Shown: one piece after another, positions 37,501 through 48,699 of the stretch
How positions within the stretch are numbered: position 1 is the stretch's first letter
How the letters are laid out: each line of letters begins with the position of its first letter
NCBI RefSeq assembly: GCF_901933205.1
Contig: NC_044581.1
Span: 15,899,501 to 15,963,500 of the forward strand
DNA from: Camarhynchus parvulus
Taxonomy: Eukaryota; Chordata; Aves; Passeriformes; Thraupidae
Length of the DNA: 64,000 bases
Reading direction: 5' to 3'
Notes under the pieces: generated by a model
What the model was told of the DNA's origin: nothing
Database searches by the model: none
What the model saw: only the letters and a program-made list of their open reading frames with translations
Translations under genes and position numbers: made by a program

Positions 37501-40500
37501 ATTTGAGTTATTTCCTTCAAAAATATCAGTGCTTTGGAAGATTTTTGCTATAGGGTGCTGTTTTAGGTAAACTTCTTTTTAGTAGTTCCACATCCATGAA
37601 ACCTTCATGGCTATAAGGTTGACTTGCTCCAGTGATTCTTCATATCCCAGTAAGAGTTTGTGTCTCCAGCTCCCTTTGCGAGTTGGGCTTTATCTGAGGT
37701 GCTCTCAAAGCAGCATTTTACACATTGGTGTGCACAGCTGTGTGTTTGTAGTCTTTGATTTAAGTCCTTTTGGTGCAAAAAAGCAGTCAGTTCTCCCTGT
37801 AAGGCTGGGGAGCATTCACAGTAGAGCTGGAGTGGTGCAGAATGTGTGAGTGGTTAATATCATCGGCAAAACTCACTGGTGTTCACTGAGGTAGTATATC
37901 ATCACCTGACACCCAGCAGCTCCTGTTCCATACATTACTGTCCACTGCTGACTGAACTACGACCAGTTAGGATTGAGAATAATAACAGCAACTCATTGTT
38001 TTCTGAACTGTGTGTGTACAACATCTGTCACCTTTTGGGGCTGGAAAGAGGTGTGTGATCTGTATATGAAGACTTAAATTTCATTGGTTTGAGAAATCAT
38101 CCACCCCTCCTTTCTGCTGATGTATTTGATCCTTTCAGATCCTGCCTCTCTTCATTGTACATGCAACAAAGTACTTTGGTCGAATAGTCAGGAAACAAAA
38201 TGACCAGTATACAGCTCTTGCTAAAGAAATGAATGATTACTTCAAGGTACCAGGACATAGGATTTCTGTGAACACTGTGGAGAAGTCAGTGTTCTATGGG
38301 TTACGTGAGGGAGCCATTTGCCACAGGTAAAATTTTGTTGGCTTTTTACTTGATTCATGTGCATGTATTTATACAAAGACTTTTAAAACCTTGACTACTG
38401 GGTAGAGAAAAAGTCCTCAAAAGCAGCAAAAAAAACCACTGCTTGCCAATAATGCTTTAAAAAAGCTCTTGCCTACTCTGAGCTCATGGATGGCTAACAA
38501 GATGGTTCCCCACACATGCACTTGGTTACAGAGTGGGCTGGGGGAATATCAGTTTTAAAATGAGAGCAGTTAAAAAAAATGTCCTGCACACCTGGTTACA
38601 TAAGCAATAATTCTGTGTTTCTTTTCCTGCTATGTGAAGGATTCAGGTGGTAGAGACTCCAGGAAAAGATGAAGAAAATGCTTATAAGGTCACAATTAAA
38701 TACATAGACGAAGGCAGGACAAGTCAAGTGAATAGTGATCAGCTGCTTCACTTACCTGTGAAGTTTCAGAGTCTGCCACCTCAGGCTGTGGAAATTATAG
38801 TTTGTAGAGTAAAACCCATAGATAATGAAGTTGAATGGAATCCAAAGGTAATAAGCTGGTTTTGCATGGTATTTCCTTTACATTCTTTACCTTCTCTTTC
38901 TGTTTTCTGCAGGAAAACAGATACAAACTGTAAACTTGGATACCAAACTGCATTGCTTACTAGTATTGACACTACCTGCAATTGGGGCAGGTTCTAAGAA
39001 GGCCAATTTTCTTTTTTTATTTTTCTATGAAATAATACAGGGGAGTTAATGGGATTTTTTTTTCTTCTGATTTAAATGTCTTTCTTTTAGACTGGATTCT
39101 CACTACTTTGGATTCTGGGGGAGGAACAGGGGATGTGTAGCTTCTCTGAATTGATCTGTGTTTGAGTGATCTTTCATTATCCTTGAAGGCTTGTACTGTT
39201 CTAACTTAGAGTTCAGTTAAAGTGTTCCACTGGTTTACTCAAAACTGTATTTGTTGAATACCCTTTTCATTGTTAAGCTAAGAAGATGTTGTTTCATTGT
39301 AGTTAAAGTGACTGTAAAGCTGGGTTGGTATCCACACATCTCAAGTGCAGTGATAACTTGTTTTTCCTAGGTGACTGATCACATCAATCACAAAATTAAA
39401 GGAAAAGTTCATCATGCAAAAGTGGTGCAAACCTTGGGAAAGACAGTTTGGGTTGACCCAATGGTAGGTATAGAATGGCAGTGCGGGGAAGTCTCATTAT
39501 ATCTGCATATGGTCCCAGACTATTCCACAAAGTTAGTAAAAAAAAGTGTATTTGGGAGGTACTGGTGTCTGTCTTGTGAAATCAGTTCTGCAGTTTGTTA
39601 CATTCTGCTGAAAGAATGAAACTTGGATCCTGGAAGATGGTGTGCTGATATCCAGCAACTCTTAAAGTAGACTTAATTTATTTTGTTTATAAATTCTTAA
39701 TTCTACTCTTACAGCCCTTACACTAGTTTGCAGTTGGTTTTAATCTATATTTTTCTGCAAATAAAAAAAGAAGTTAAAACTTTGCTCCTCCTTCATTTCA
39801 TTGATCAGAACAGGAAAAAATGGCTGCTCTTGTTCTTGGAGTTTTCTTGCTTTACAGTTTCACATCCATTAGCATCAGCAGAATCCTTGATTTTGTGGAG
39901 TGAGTCAAGTGAAAAATGGATTGGAAAGAGAAAATGATCTGGAAGTCATTCTTCTCAGTTCCCATGTGGTGTAGTTCAACCTTTCACCAGTTTCTAGGCT
40001 TTGGGGTTTTTATTGTGTCCCCCACCCTCTGAGCTGTTCTCAGGATGTCTGGGACTCAGTTCTTTACTGCATGAGGTCTGTTAGGGCACACAGCTAGATA
40101 CTTGAGCCATTATCACCTCTTGAACATGGGGAAGTTCCTGTCTGAAAATCAGGAAAACCAAATTGCCTGCAGGCATAAGTCAGTAGGGCTATGTTTGAAG
40201 TCTGACTAAAAGAGCAGCTTTGAGTTGGAGCTGTGCTTTCCCTTTATTATGTTGTGTAATTCAAGGTTGGGGTTACCCATCTTCCCACGATGAGGATGTG
40301 GATCAATGAGTACAACATTCGGTCTGAGATTCTGTCAACGGGTTTGGGAACTGACAATCCTGAACATGTAGGAGAAATTCAGAAGCTGTGCACACAGATA
40401 CCAGCTGTGGATCATGGACAGAGCTTGGAGCCTTTGTAAGTGTTACCAAATTTTTTTTCAGCATATGCTTTATTAAGAGAAAAGCTGTATGTAACTGAAT

Positions 40501-43370
40501 ATTAATAATATCACTGACAGCGATGTTCATTTAAATGCAGGAACAGTTGTGTTTGTAATGTGTCTACCTCCCATTAACTACTCTTTAGCCCCATAACACC
40601 AAGGAAAAGAAAATTCTAATTCTAGAAAATACTAACCTAGAATTTGATGCAGACAGGCAAGTTATTATCTTGCCTAACTCTGTAACTCCTAACTTACTAA
40701 CTCTGTAGTTAGTATCGAGTCTGAATTGAGATTCTGTCTCCAATTTATGATGTTCAGTAGCTGGTTTGGATGCTTACCAGTCAGTCAGTATCTGGTATCT
40801 CAGGCACAACCTGTTTGCATTTATTTCTTTCTCCTGGGAAAGGAAGTTTGGGATCTCCATGTCATTGCCAAAGCATGTAATGCTAGGGAGCAGACAACGT
40901 TACTGTGATGCTGTATGCTGACATGTGTGTAATGCAACTGCTTGGATCATTTTTTTACAGACCTGCTAAGCCTGAGACTACGGTTGGAAAATTGGGAAAT
41001 TCAATACAGACTTCGTTAATAAGGTACACATTGAAGTAGGGGAAGGCAAAGTAAGGTGAAGCTGACTGTCATTTGTGAGTTTAGTTCTAAAACTGCTTTG
41101 TCCTGTGTTCAGAAGCCCAAAAGAGGACACAGCTGATCTAGAGGAAGTGTCCAGTCCACAGGATCCATCAATACAGGAAAATTCTGCTGAAAGCTGTAAC
41201 AGTCCTGTGACTCCTACAAGCAGTAAGTCTTCAATCCTTTCCACAAGTTTTCAAACGTGAATTCAAGTTAGGTGCTTGATACCAACCTAACAGTTATGCT
41301 GGCAGCTGCACACTGCTCTGGATACACAGAGCAGCACCATGTGGCTGCTGTTTGCAGTCAGCCAGAGCTGCCTTCCAGTGAGCAGTCAGGAGATGCTGGG
41401 AGGGTGACTCTTGCTGCTGTAACTGTGTGGCTGTCTGGGGAATGCTTTGTCCTTGAGACACTTGGAATTCCTTGGCTCTGAGTGGAACGTGTGAGCAGGA
41501 CATCTCTGCTGTAGAGGGGACAAGAGCTCTGCTGTCCAAGGCCACAGGATTGAAGGGAGTTGAAATCTGTTGAAATAAAGTTGTTCTCAGGGTAATTTTT
41601 TCCCAAGACTGAGAATGGCAGAAAATGGTGCTTCCTCCCCCTTCCCACCCCCTCATTTCTTTTTCATCTAATCTCAAGGATGTGTTTACGGTTCTGTCAG
41701 TAGAGGCTTAGAAATGCTTAGGCATAGCAGGGGGACAGGATTACCTGCTAGCAGCTGACAAATGAGTGGAAGGTAAAAAAGTTCCAGCAGATAAAAAGGC
41801 TGGAGTGCTTATTGTAGAAGGCTTTTTTCCCTGTTAATAGTCACACTAATGCCATATTTTGAGCTGTGGTGTTGACACCTCTATCAATCATTTCATTCCT
41901 GAAACTCCCCACTAAATTCCCAAAATTAAGTTTCAGGTGTCAAATAATGTTTTGAAACTGGAGAAAACCTTTACCTGACCTGGAAAATAGCATGTTTGGT
42001 TAGGTTTTTTTAAATCTTCTAACACCAACTATAGTATTTTTGATAATAAAATTTTTGTTGAATTATTAACTTTATGAAATCGTTCAGGATAGGAAGTACA
42101 CAATATAAAAGACAAAGACAGTAATTTGGTTGCTAGCAAGCTATTTTTGTGATGATATAGGGAAATTCTGGGAATACCTGGTTTTTGTAGTATAGGGAAA
42201 TATAAAAGATGTTTCTGGATATTTCTTTTCAGATGGTGTAGTTCAAACAAAAGAAGCAGAAGACTCTACTGTGCATCAGCAGAAGGGGTAAGGAAATAGT
42301 GATTCATTCCCATCTTGCGCTGGTGTCAGGTCTGCACGGCCCAGGCCCCTTGGCTGAGTTGTGACTTCATGGGCAAATTCTGGCTCTGTGTGAGACAGCT
42401 TGGCTAAACCTCAGTGCTTTTCTGCTTTGGAAAATACCTATTAAATGAATTTTCTTTCAGCTGTCATCCATCAATCAAGTGGTTTCAAGATGATGTGAGT
42501 GTGACACTGAAGGTACAAATACTGAGAGCAACTGACTGTAGATGTGAGTTCTGTAGAGAAAAGGTGATTTTCAGGTAGGTTTAAGAAACTTCAGTATAAT
42601 CAGAAAAATGTCTTTGTTTGGATTTAGTGTTTTTAAACTTACTGTATATTGCAGTGCTTATTCAGAAGGCAAACTTTATGTGGCTGACCTGGAGCTGTAT
42701 CAGTCAGTAATTGCAGAGAAGTCCACATGTGTGATTAAGGATACAGAGGCTGTGATTTTATTGGTAAAAGAGAAGAAAGGAACATGGTGCAAATTACTGA
42801 AGAACAAGGTGAAGTGAAAAATGAGAGTTACTGAATGTTGTGAACGTGTTTGCTGTGCGTCACAGCAGGTATTTCAAACTCTCTTTTTGTCAACAGAATG
42901 TTCATGTGTCCTTAGATTTTGAAAGCTGGGAAGAGTCTGAAGATGAAAGGCCTTTTACAGTTGGTAAGAATTGTATGAATCTGTGTTTATAACACAAAAT
43001 TATCAGCATCCTCTCTTTGCATTGCCTTTATCTGAAATACTCATTTATTCCAGCAGGTTGCTCAAATTCTCTGAAAAGAGCTGAGGGGACCTCTAGAGCA
43101 AACTAGAGGCAGCAGGGCACTGTTCTGTCAACTCAGCACAGTCTAAGGGCACATAGAAGTAGTTCTGAGTGTTTCGGTCTAGTTTGTAGTCAAAAGCATT
43201 TGGGGCTTGCTGGGTTGGGTCATTGAATAGTACCATGTATTTGTTCCTGGTTTATAAATGTTACACCTTACTAATCACTTGCAGGTTCTGGAAAACTGAA
43301 CTACCCTCCTGCAGGATCTGAGGAGTGGTTTGAGTCCTCAGAAGACAGTGATACAGAAAGTGATGAGTAA
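22523..43370 (+). CDS. TDRD12: Tudor domain-containing protein 12, piRNA pathway (31 coding exons, 1,248 aa)
   Basis: TDRD12 acts in germline piRNA biogenesis and transposon silencing (family knowledge). Coding exons: 22523–22543, 24143–24301, 24599–24735, 25817–25936, 26548–26603, 27373–27458, 28368–28569, 28752–28828, 29107–29165, 29883–29943, 30638–30742, 31130–31312, 31752–31905, 32841–32968, 33503–33691, 34413–34541, 35380–35497, 36249–36382, 36474–36694, 36898–36997, 38139–38326, 38640–38847, 39371–39463, 40266–40435, 40961–41023, 41113–41222, 42233–42287, 42461–42574, 42655–42808, 42897–42963, 43285–43370. All junctions are GT/AG and phase-consistent, total 3,747 nt. Order: Tudor 1 (~8–160), DEAD-like helicase (~362–705), CCCH finger (C770, C779, C785, H789), Tudor 2 (~814–976), Ser/Glu linker, CS domain (~1110–1205), acidic tail. 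The helicase lacks a Walker A lysine and has DEIE at 504–507. Small alternative exons may be missed. Confidence 0.93.
22760..23245 (-). mobile_element. Possible solo LTR-like element in TDRD12 intron 1
   Basis: Composition differs from the flanks. Read on the minus strand it shows a 'cataaaaag' TATA-like box (near 22930), then about 120 bases later 'ctaaataaatt', a polyadenylation-signal-like segment, as in a retroviral LTR. Both edges lie near short 'ttaac' matches, but no clean TG…CA ends were found. The identification is tentative; it might be ordinary intron. Confidence 0.3.
26113..26284 (+). mobile_element. CR1 LINE 3' fragment in TDRD12 intron 4
   Basis: CR1-like 'agccctggaggaatttaaaa', 'gaggacttaatgatcc' and the end 'aaacctaaatgattctatga'. 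It is about 170 bases, 5'-truncated, the same subfamily style as the copy at 9.96–10.1 kb, including a run of T after GGG. Confidence 0.85.
29985..30425 (+). mobile_element. Degraded avian endogenous-retrovirus-like fragment in TDRD12 intron 10
   Basis: Contains phrases typical of an abundant bird ERV-related repeat: 'gctgagccagctagcc', 'tgtttctgaagggattgcag', 'gtggaggacctgcattggag', and a GGAG-rich block followed by 'gtttaagacagttaag'. Many substitutions. Open frames on both strands have no recognisable viral protein. Recognition is from memory of the repeat style, not from a search. Confidence 0.5.
31621..31680 (-). mobile_element. Short CR1 3' fragment, minus orientation, in TDRD12 intron 12
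   Basis: 'cagagaattactgaggttat' followed by 'gggacctctgaaaatggccc' resembles the reverse complement of a CR1 3' end. It is only about 60 bases, located 70 bases before exon 13. Confidence 0.6.
35450..35975 (+). repeat. Partner copy of the 20.3–20.8 kb segment (end of exon 17 and intron 17)
   Basis: Collinear match with 20288–20795, starting near 'gagaaaaatgcacagttctg' in exon 17 and continuing through 'caggggcaggtccctatgaa', 'tttattgtaataattttct' and 'aacaagaaggtggacttacc'. Because the exon is conserved in other vertebrates, this copy is likely the original. Confidence 0.7.
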
Positions 43371-43490
43371 CTCGGAGAGAAATTCCTTTCCCCTCTCATA
43401 AGAATTGTATTATTGTTAATTAAACAATTGATGCAATTGTTGATAGTTGATGTAATTGCGGCTTGTTCATGTAATTGTTAATTAAAAAAT
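43371..43490 (+). terminator. TDRD12: TDRD12 3' UTR with ATTAAA signals
   Basis: No AATAAA follows the stop closely. Two ATTAAA variants at 43419–43424 and 43481–43486 are plausible polyadenylation signals. The region has near-repeated 'gttaattaaa' and 'atgtaattg' motifs. Confidence 0.45.
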
Positions 43491-43499
43491 TAGCACCTT

Positions 43500-44490
43500 T
43501 AGAACCAGACTGCAACTGTGCTTAATTACAACCTTCACCTGAGAAGAGGTACTGGCAAAGCAGTACCTGGTGTAAAAACACTTACGAGCTGCTGTAATCT
43601 GTTTTTGGTCTTTCGTTGCATCCTGATTACAACAGAAATTACCTACTTGAAAAAACCAGCTGTGGAGCAGATGTTTGCCTTCTCTTGGTTCTGTTCTTCT
43701 TTGATTTGTTTAATACCTCAATATAATGTAAGGTGTTTGGAGGTTTTTTTTTGGGGGGCTGGTAGATCAGTCTTCTGTGTGTTATTTAAGAGGTATAAGT
43801 TACTTCTAGTTTTTGTTCAAAAAAACAAGACCTCCTCTGTGAAGCAGAAGCAAAAAGTGGGTTTAGCCATACATACATGGATGCAAAGTACCAGTCTATA
43901 AAGAACAGTGTATAAAATAGCACCAGTATGTCCAAGAATGTTCATCTGGCCTCAAGCAATTTTTGATCAATGTTCTCATGAGGAAGAGCTTTCCTGGGGC
44001 TTGCATAAGTGCAGTTGCATTTTGGAACATATGTGAGCTTTTAATATTGTCCTGTACTAAGGAATTCAGTGAAATAATTTTCCTGTGTTTGGAAGCCTTC
44101 CGTAATGAGGGCACCCTGATGTCAGTGGGAGGGAATGAGAGGGTAGAGGAGCAGGTGAGAGAAAGGGGTGCTATGCAGTGTGTGTCAGAAAAGGGAGGTT
44201 ATAGCCCCAAAATGCCTGACAGTTCATAGGAGGGAGAGGTGAAAAAACATAAAACTAAGGTTTCTCATTTTTATATATATTTATGCATATTAAAATAGCC
44301 CCCTATTCGTTATTATATATGTGGGTTTAAAATAGCCAACGCTTCTTAGATCCATCGGGTTTGAAAGTACAAATACAACTTTTGTACATACACATTAACA
44401 AAAAACTACTTGAAAGTGCAAGAAGAAAAGATCCTTCTGTGGTAATTAAAGAACCTTCGCAGCGTTTTTGTGGAATTTTTTCTAAGCGCG
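43500..44490. other. Intergenic spacer after TDRD12
   Basis: AT-rich with open frames at 43518–43901 and 43963–44229, neither resembling a known family. There is a sharp change to GC-rich sequence at about 44480. Confidence 0.5.
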
Positions 44491-45130
44491 TCCCCTACGC
44501 CCTAAGCGTCAGATGTCTCAAAGGTGGTGCTGCCGCCCTGTGGTGCTGTCCGGTACTGCGGCGGTTCCCGCAGCGCTGCTGCTGCCGGGCCGGGCCGGGC
44601 CGGGCGGGGTTCCGGACCCTGGGGTACGGCCTGGCTCGGGGGTGCCGGCCCAGGGGCACGGCCTTCGCGGCTCCGGCCCTGGGGCAGGGGACGGCACGGC
44701 CTTCGGGGCTCCGGCCCTGGGGCAGGGGACGGCACGGCCTTCGGGGCTCCGGGCACCACGCAGTCCTCGGGCGGGGCAGGGACCTCAGTCACCCCGGGCC
44801 GCGTCCACGTGTCGCCGGCGCTCCCTGAGCCTCTCCTGCTCCAGCCCTGTGTCCTGAGCCGCCCCAGCCCTGTCGCGACAGCGGCATGTCGCCGCTCGCG
44901 TTGCCCGGTCCCGGCCGGCGCTGTCCCTTCTGCCCGCGGAGTGCCTGCATGGCCCCGTCCGGACGGCCCCGCCTCGGGCTCCCGGGGCTCATCTCGCCCA
45001 GCACAGTGCTGCCAAGTGCCTCCCGTGCCCCCCACGTCCCACTCTGCACCCTCCAGGGCTGTCGGTATTGCCTGACGCGTCTGCTCCAGGGATCAGCCAC
45101 CGGCACCCCACTCGCGCAGAGCTGCTGACC
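44490..45130. promoter_or_regulatory. Orphan CpG island between TDRD12 and CLEC3A
   Basis: About 640 bases of very high CpG density ('gccgggccgggccgggc', many CGG/CCG), as dense as the promoter islands of NUDT19 and TDRD12, but with no recognised gene start on either side. Open frames of about 180 codons exist on both strands, expected from the composition alone. It could be a promoter of an unannotated transcript or simply a GC-rich microsatellite zone. Confidence 0.5.
44655..44755 (+). repeat. 38-bp tandem minisatellite, about 2.6 copies
   Basis: Units starting 'ggcacggccttcg' at 44655, 44693 and 44731, each followed by 'ggctcc' and, in the first two, 'ctggggcaggggac'. Copies are almost identical, so expansion is recent. 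Confidence 0.9.
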
Positions 45131-46420
45131 CCGAAGCTTACCAAGCAGGGGAATTTATTTGCCTGCATGGTCCCATGGCACACTTGTATGTCACTGATAG
45201 CACACACCTTTCCTAGTGTCTTTACAAATAATTGGATGGGCGAAGGTATGGGTGTTAACGTCTTTGGGTCTTAATGTCTCCACTGACTTTGGGCATCGAG
45301 TTTGTTATTGGGCCCAGACAGTTTGGCTCCTGAGGTAGATAAGGGGGTCTGTACAAGCCTGAACTTCTGAACTTTGGGGTAGAACAGTAGGTTCAAGGGG
45401 GGATATGGGATAGGCAGTTCGGGAAGGCTGTACCTTCCTAGTATCCTCGGCCAGCAGGGGAAAGGAAGAGAACAGCATGCAGCCGGGAGTTTGGGATAAA
45501 GGAAGGCACTGTCCTCCAAAACCAAGACAGAGGAAATGTCTTCCTTTATTTGAAAAAAAGTTGAAGAAAAAAGTCTGTTTCCTTTTTGGAAGTAAACTGG
45601 CGTTTGTGGATTTTCCTGACATCACCAAGCCCCAACCTTTTCAAGGTTCCCAGTTCCCTGCTTGGTACATCCCGGTTCCCCCTCTAAGAGCTCTCACATT
45701 CCCCACAGCTGACCCGTGCTCCCCACTAAGCCGGTCCCGACATCGCCACGGTCCCTGCCAGCACACGCAAGGCCTCCTGTCCTGACACAGCCACCAGAGC
45801 CTGGGCTGGCCCTTGAAACACCGGCACTGTGCCAGGAGTGGGGAACTGCCTCAGGGTGGGCATTTACCACAGGCAGAACCCTCAGAGCCACTTGCTGTAT
45901 GGTACAAGAGACACGCCACGACAGGGATCAGAGGAGAAAGGAGGAGGCTCTCTGTCTTGAAGTTCCACAGGGACAGGTTTACTCCACAGGAGCAGGACGA
46001 AGGGGCTTTTGTACAGGTACAGTTTTATAAAGGGGGTGGATACAAACAGCAAACCAATAGGGAATCCTCAGGGGAGGAGTGAGGGGATTACATCAGGTAT
46101 CTGGGGCCGCTTGGGGTAGGAGGGTGAAGAGGATGGGTCACATGGGCCAATGGGGTCTCCAGGAATAGGGGAATTCCAAAGGGGTATTGCAATCAGGGAT
46201 TGGCCCGAGGTTAAAGTGGCAAAGAAAGTTTGGGAACAAAAGGGATTGGGTTGCCTTGACAGGCAGGGAAAGAGCTGGAACAAGGGGCAGGGAATGGCAT
46301 GAGGGACAGCTTTGAGGGAGGGTAAAACCCAGGGGTGAGCCAACTCAGGGAGAACATGGGGGTACAACAGAACAAACCACTTACCAAGGAATCAATAAAA
46401 AATTCAAACTGCAACTGTTC
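45130..46420 (-). mobile_element. Unclassified sequence with a minus-strand TATA/CCAAT promoter, possibly LTR-derived
   Basis: On the minus strand, an ATTGG (reverse of CCAAT at 46054–46058) lies 25 bases before a TATAAA (reverse of 46024–46029), in a pyrimidine-rich upstream region. This spacing resembles an LTR U3 promoter. No open frame of note follows and no LTR ends were defined. It could also be a cellular promoter for a non-coding transcript. Confidence 0.3.
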
Positions 46421-47950
46421 CAAAGTGGGGGCACTATGTGCACACAGATGGGCAGTGGTGATGTCGCAGCAGCCACTGTGACATCGTCACCCAAGGCAGT
46501 GTTAGAAGGATGCTGGGTGTCGCTGTGACCTGCACAGGTGACAGGGGCTGCCGAGGAAGGTGCACGCCCAGGGCTGCTGAGGGAGGAGGGCATTGCAGGG
46601 CTCCGAGGCCTCACCCGTGTCCTGCTGCTCCCTCTGGCTGGGCAGAGGCTCTCCAGGCTCTCACCACCGCCCTGGCCATTGGCAATGGTGCGGCAGGACC
46701 CTGCCTGGGGCCGCTCCCCTTGCACCAGGGCCGTGAGGAGGGACAGCTGCTCCCACTTTGGGCCCATACGGACCCGGCACGTCCTGCGGCAGGAGCGGCG
46801 GGACAGGAAGCCCTACAGCCGCCCAGAAATCCACCCCAGGAGCAGCCGTGTGCAGGCCCCGGGGCTGGGCCCCTCTCACCCAGCTCAGTAAAGTCTTCTC
46901 ATCTGCACTGGGTGACCCCACTCTCATTTGTCAGCCGTCCTCCTCTGCCTTTCTCGAGGTCAATATGAGGGCATGGCACCAGTGGATTCCCTCCTTCGCT
47001 GGGGCTGACAGTGCCTTCTCTGTCCTGGGGACTGGGGAGCCTTGGAACACACAGTCTCAGCTGTGAGTTTGGCTTCACTACCCACTGACCACACAAACCC
47101 TTGTCAAGTCTGAGGCTGGAGCAGTTTTGAGGCATGGCACAACCTCAGCCTGCTGGGCAGTGCTGCCAGCTTTGGGGTGCTTCCTGCCCTGGGGGAAGGT
47201 GCCTGGTTCAGTGATGTCTTGTGGCTCTTCCTGGACGTCAAGGACTGTTGGTGGGTCTAAGATGTGTCCCTGGGCTTGGGGGTGTTTATGGGTTTGGAGA
47301 TTGCCAACAGATTTTGGGGATGTGCCTGAGTGTGGTGGGTGCTGCCAATTAGGGGGGAAACTGCATTGGGGGTGTTTCTGTGTGTGTCAGATGCGTGCTG
47401 CTGGGTTTGGGGGTGCTGCTGGGTGTGGGGTGCATCTGGTTTTGGGGTTTTTTCCTGGATTTGGGTGATTCAGCCAAGGTCTAAGGGTTATTTCTGGTTT
47501 GAGGTGCTGCTAGGTTGGAAGCTGTTAAAAGCAGGCTGTGCCCCAGGAGAAGCAAAGCGTGTCCCTGCAGGAGCAGCAGCCAGTGCACCCCGTGAGGTGC
47601 AGGGCCTGCTGTGCTCCCTGGCTGGTGTTCCAGCAGCTCAGCTCCCCAGCCATCCCTGAGGAGAGCTGGGCTGCTGCCCCTGGGGGTTCTGAACTCACCT
47701 CGTCTGAGGAGAAATAGTGTCTTTCACTCCTGGAGTACCCTGGGCTAGTGCCCACCTCACTGTCTGCTCTGCCTCAGCAGATAATGGGGCGTTTCTGACC
47801 AGGGTTCAATGCCCTTAGACCCTCTTTGGAGTCTCTGTGGATCTCTCAGAGCCACGGCCCTGACTTTCCATCCTGCTGCTGCTTTGCTTCTCCAAGTGCA
47901 GCTGAAGCTCAGGAGATTTTCTGCAGTGGAGTTCCTGTAGCACCAGGCAA
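46421..47950. other. GC- and GT-rich intergenic DNA, unidentified
   Basis: Open frames at 46510–46968 (+), 46381–46767 (-) and 47525–47755 (-) have no recognisable homology. The stretch 47190–47480 is a loose GT-rich array ('gggggtgctgctgggtg', 'ttttggggttttttcctgg'). No gene is called. Confidence 0.45.
47052..47132 (+). repeat. Copy 1 of an 80-bp direct repeat
   Basis: Matches 48602–48688 through 'gtttggcttcactacccact' and 'gtcaagtct-aggctgga'. Not recognised as part of a known element. Confidence 0.8.
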
Positions 47951-48601
47951 GGTCTCAGACATTTCCTAGGTTCACCTCAGTCCACCTTTCACTGTCAGCA
48001 AGCACTGAATTGGCATAGCCTGGGCTCTTGGATCTTCTTGTAGCTTGTTTGTAAATAATTTTTTTTAACACTTTGGACACATTGGAAACCCTCCTGCAGG
48101 AGTTATACATGGCAAAATTGTTTTGAGAAAGTGAATACCAAGGTCTAGAAGCAGTCTGACAGCACCCTTTGTATTTCAATTCTTTAACAAACCATTTTTA
48201 TCCATGTTGATTTTCAAAATCCCCTCAGCAGGTGCCCAGCCTACAGTGCAGAATGCTTTGCTTTATGATACATTTCTCTTTGAAGATGGTAGTTTACAGT
48301 ACATATGAAAATATTCTGGAAAAAATATACATACGTACAATATACATACAACTTCATTTACAAACCCACTAAGTAATAAAGAAATTACAATAGAGAAATG
48401 TCGTAATATTTGTTGTATATTATCAGAATTTCTCCCCTCCTCTTAAAGACCCTAATGAACTTAGGGTTACCAATTAACATAACCAGAATTAAGAACACAA
48501 GTTTTCATGTAACCATTTAGAAGAGCTGTCAGGGTTTATCTGAGACCATTTCTGATTGCCATCTGCTTTCAAGAGTGCAACTTGCAGCTCTGGGTGTCAC
48601 A

Positions 48602-48688
48602 GCAGCCTCAGCTGTGTGTTCAGAGTTTGGCTTCACTACCCACTGACAACACAAAACCCTGTCAAGTCTCAGGCTGGAACACTTTGAG
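48602..48688 (+). repeat. Copy 2 of the 80-bp direct repeat
   Basis: Same orientation as copy 1, about 1.55 kb away, with a few substitutions and small indels. Confidence 0.8.
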
Positions 48689-48699
48689 ACAAAATCAGG

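Noticed and set aside
38647..38997. TDRD12 exon 22 frame continuing to 38997
   Set aside because: The coding part ends at the GTAATA donor at 38848; the family sequence resumes at 39371, so the extension is intron read-through.
44502..45075. Frames of 177 and 183 codons on opposite strands
   Set aside because: Both are Gly/Pro/Arg-rich, include the 38-bp minisatellite and overlap fully, as expected from GC-rich non-coding DNA.
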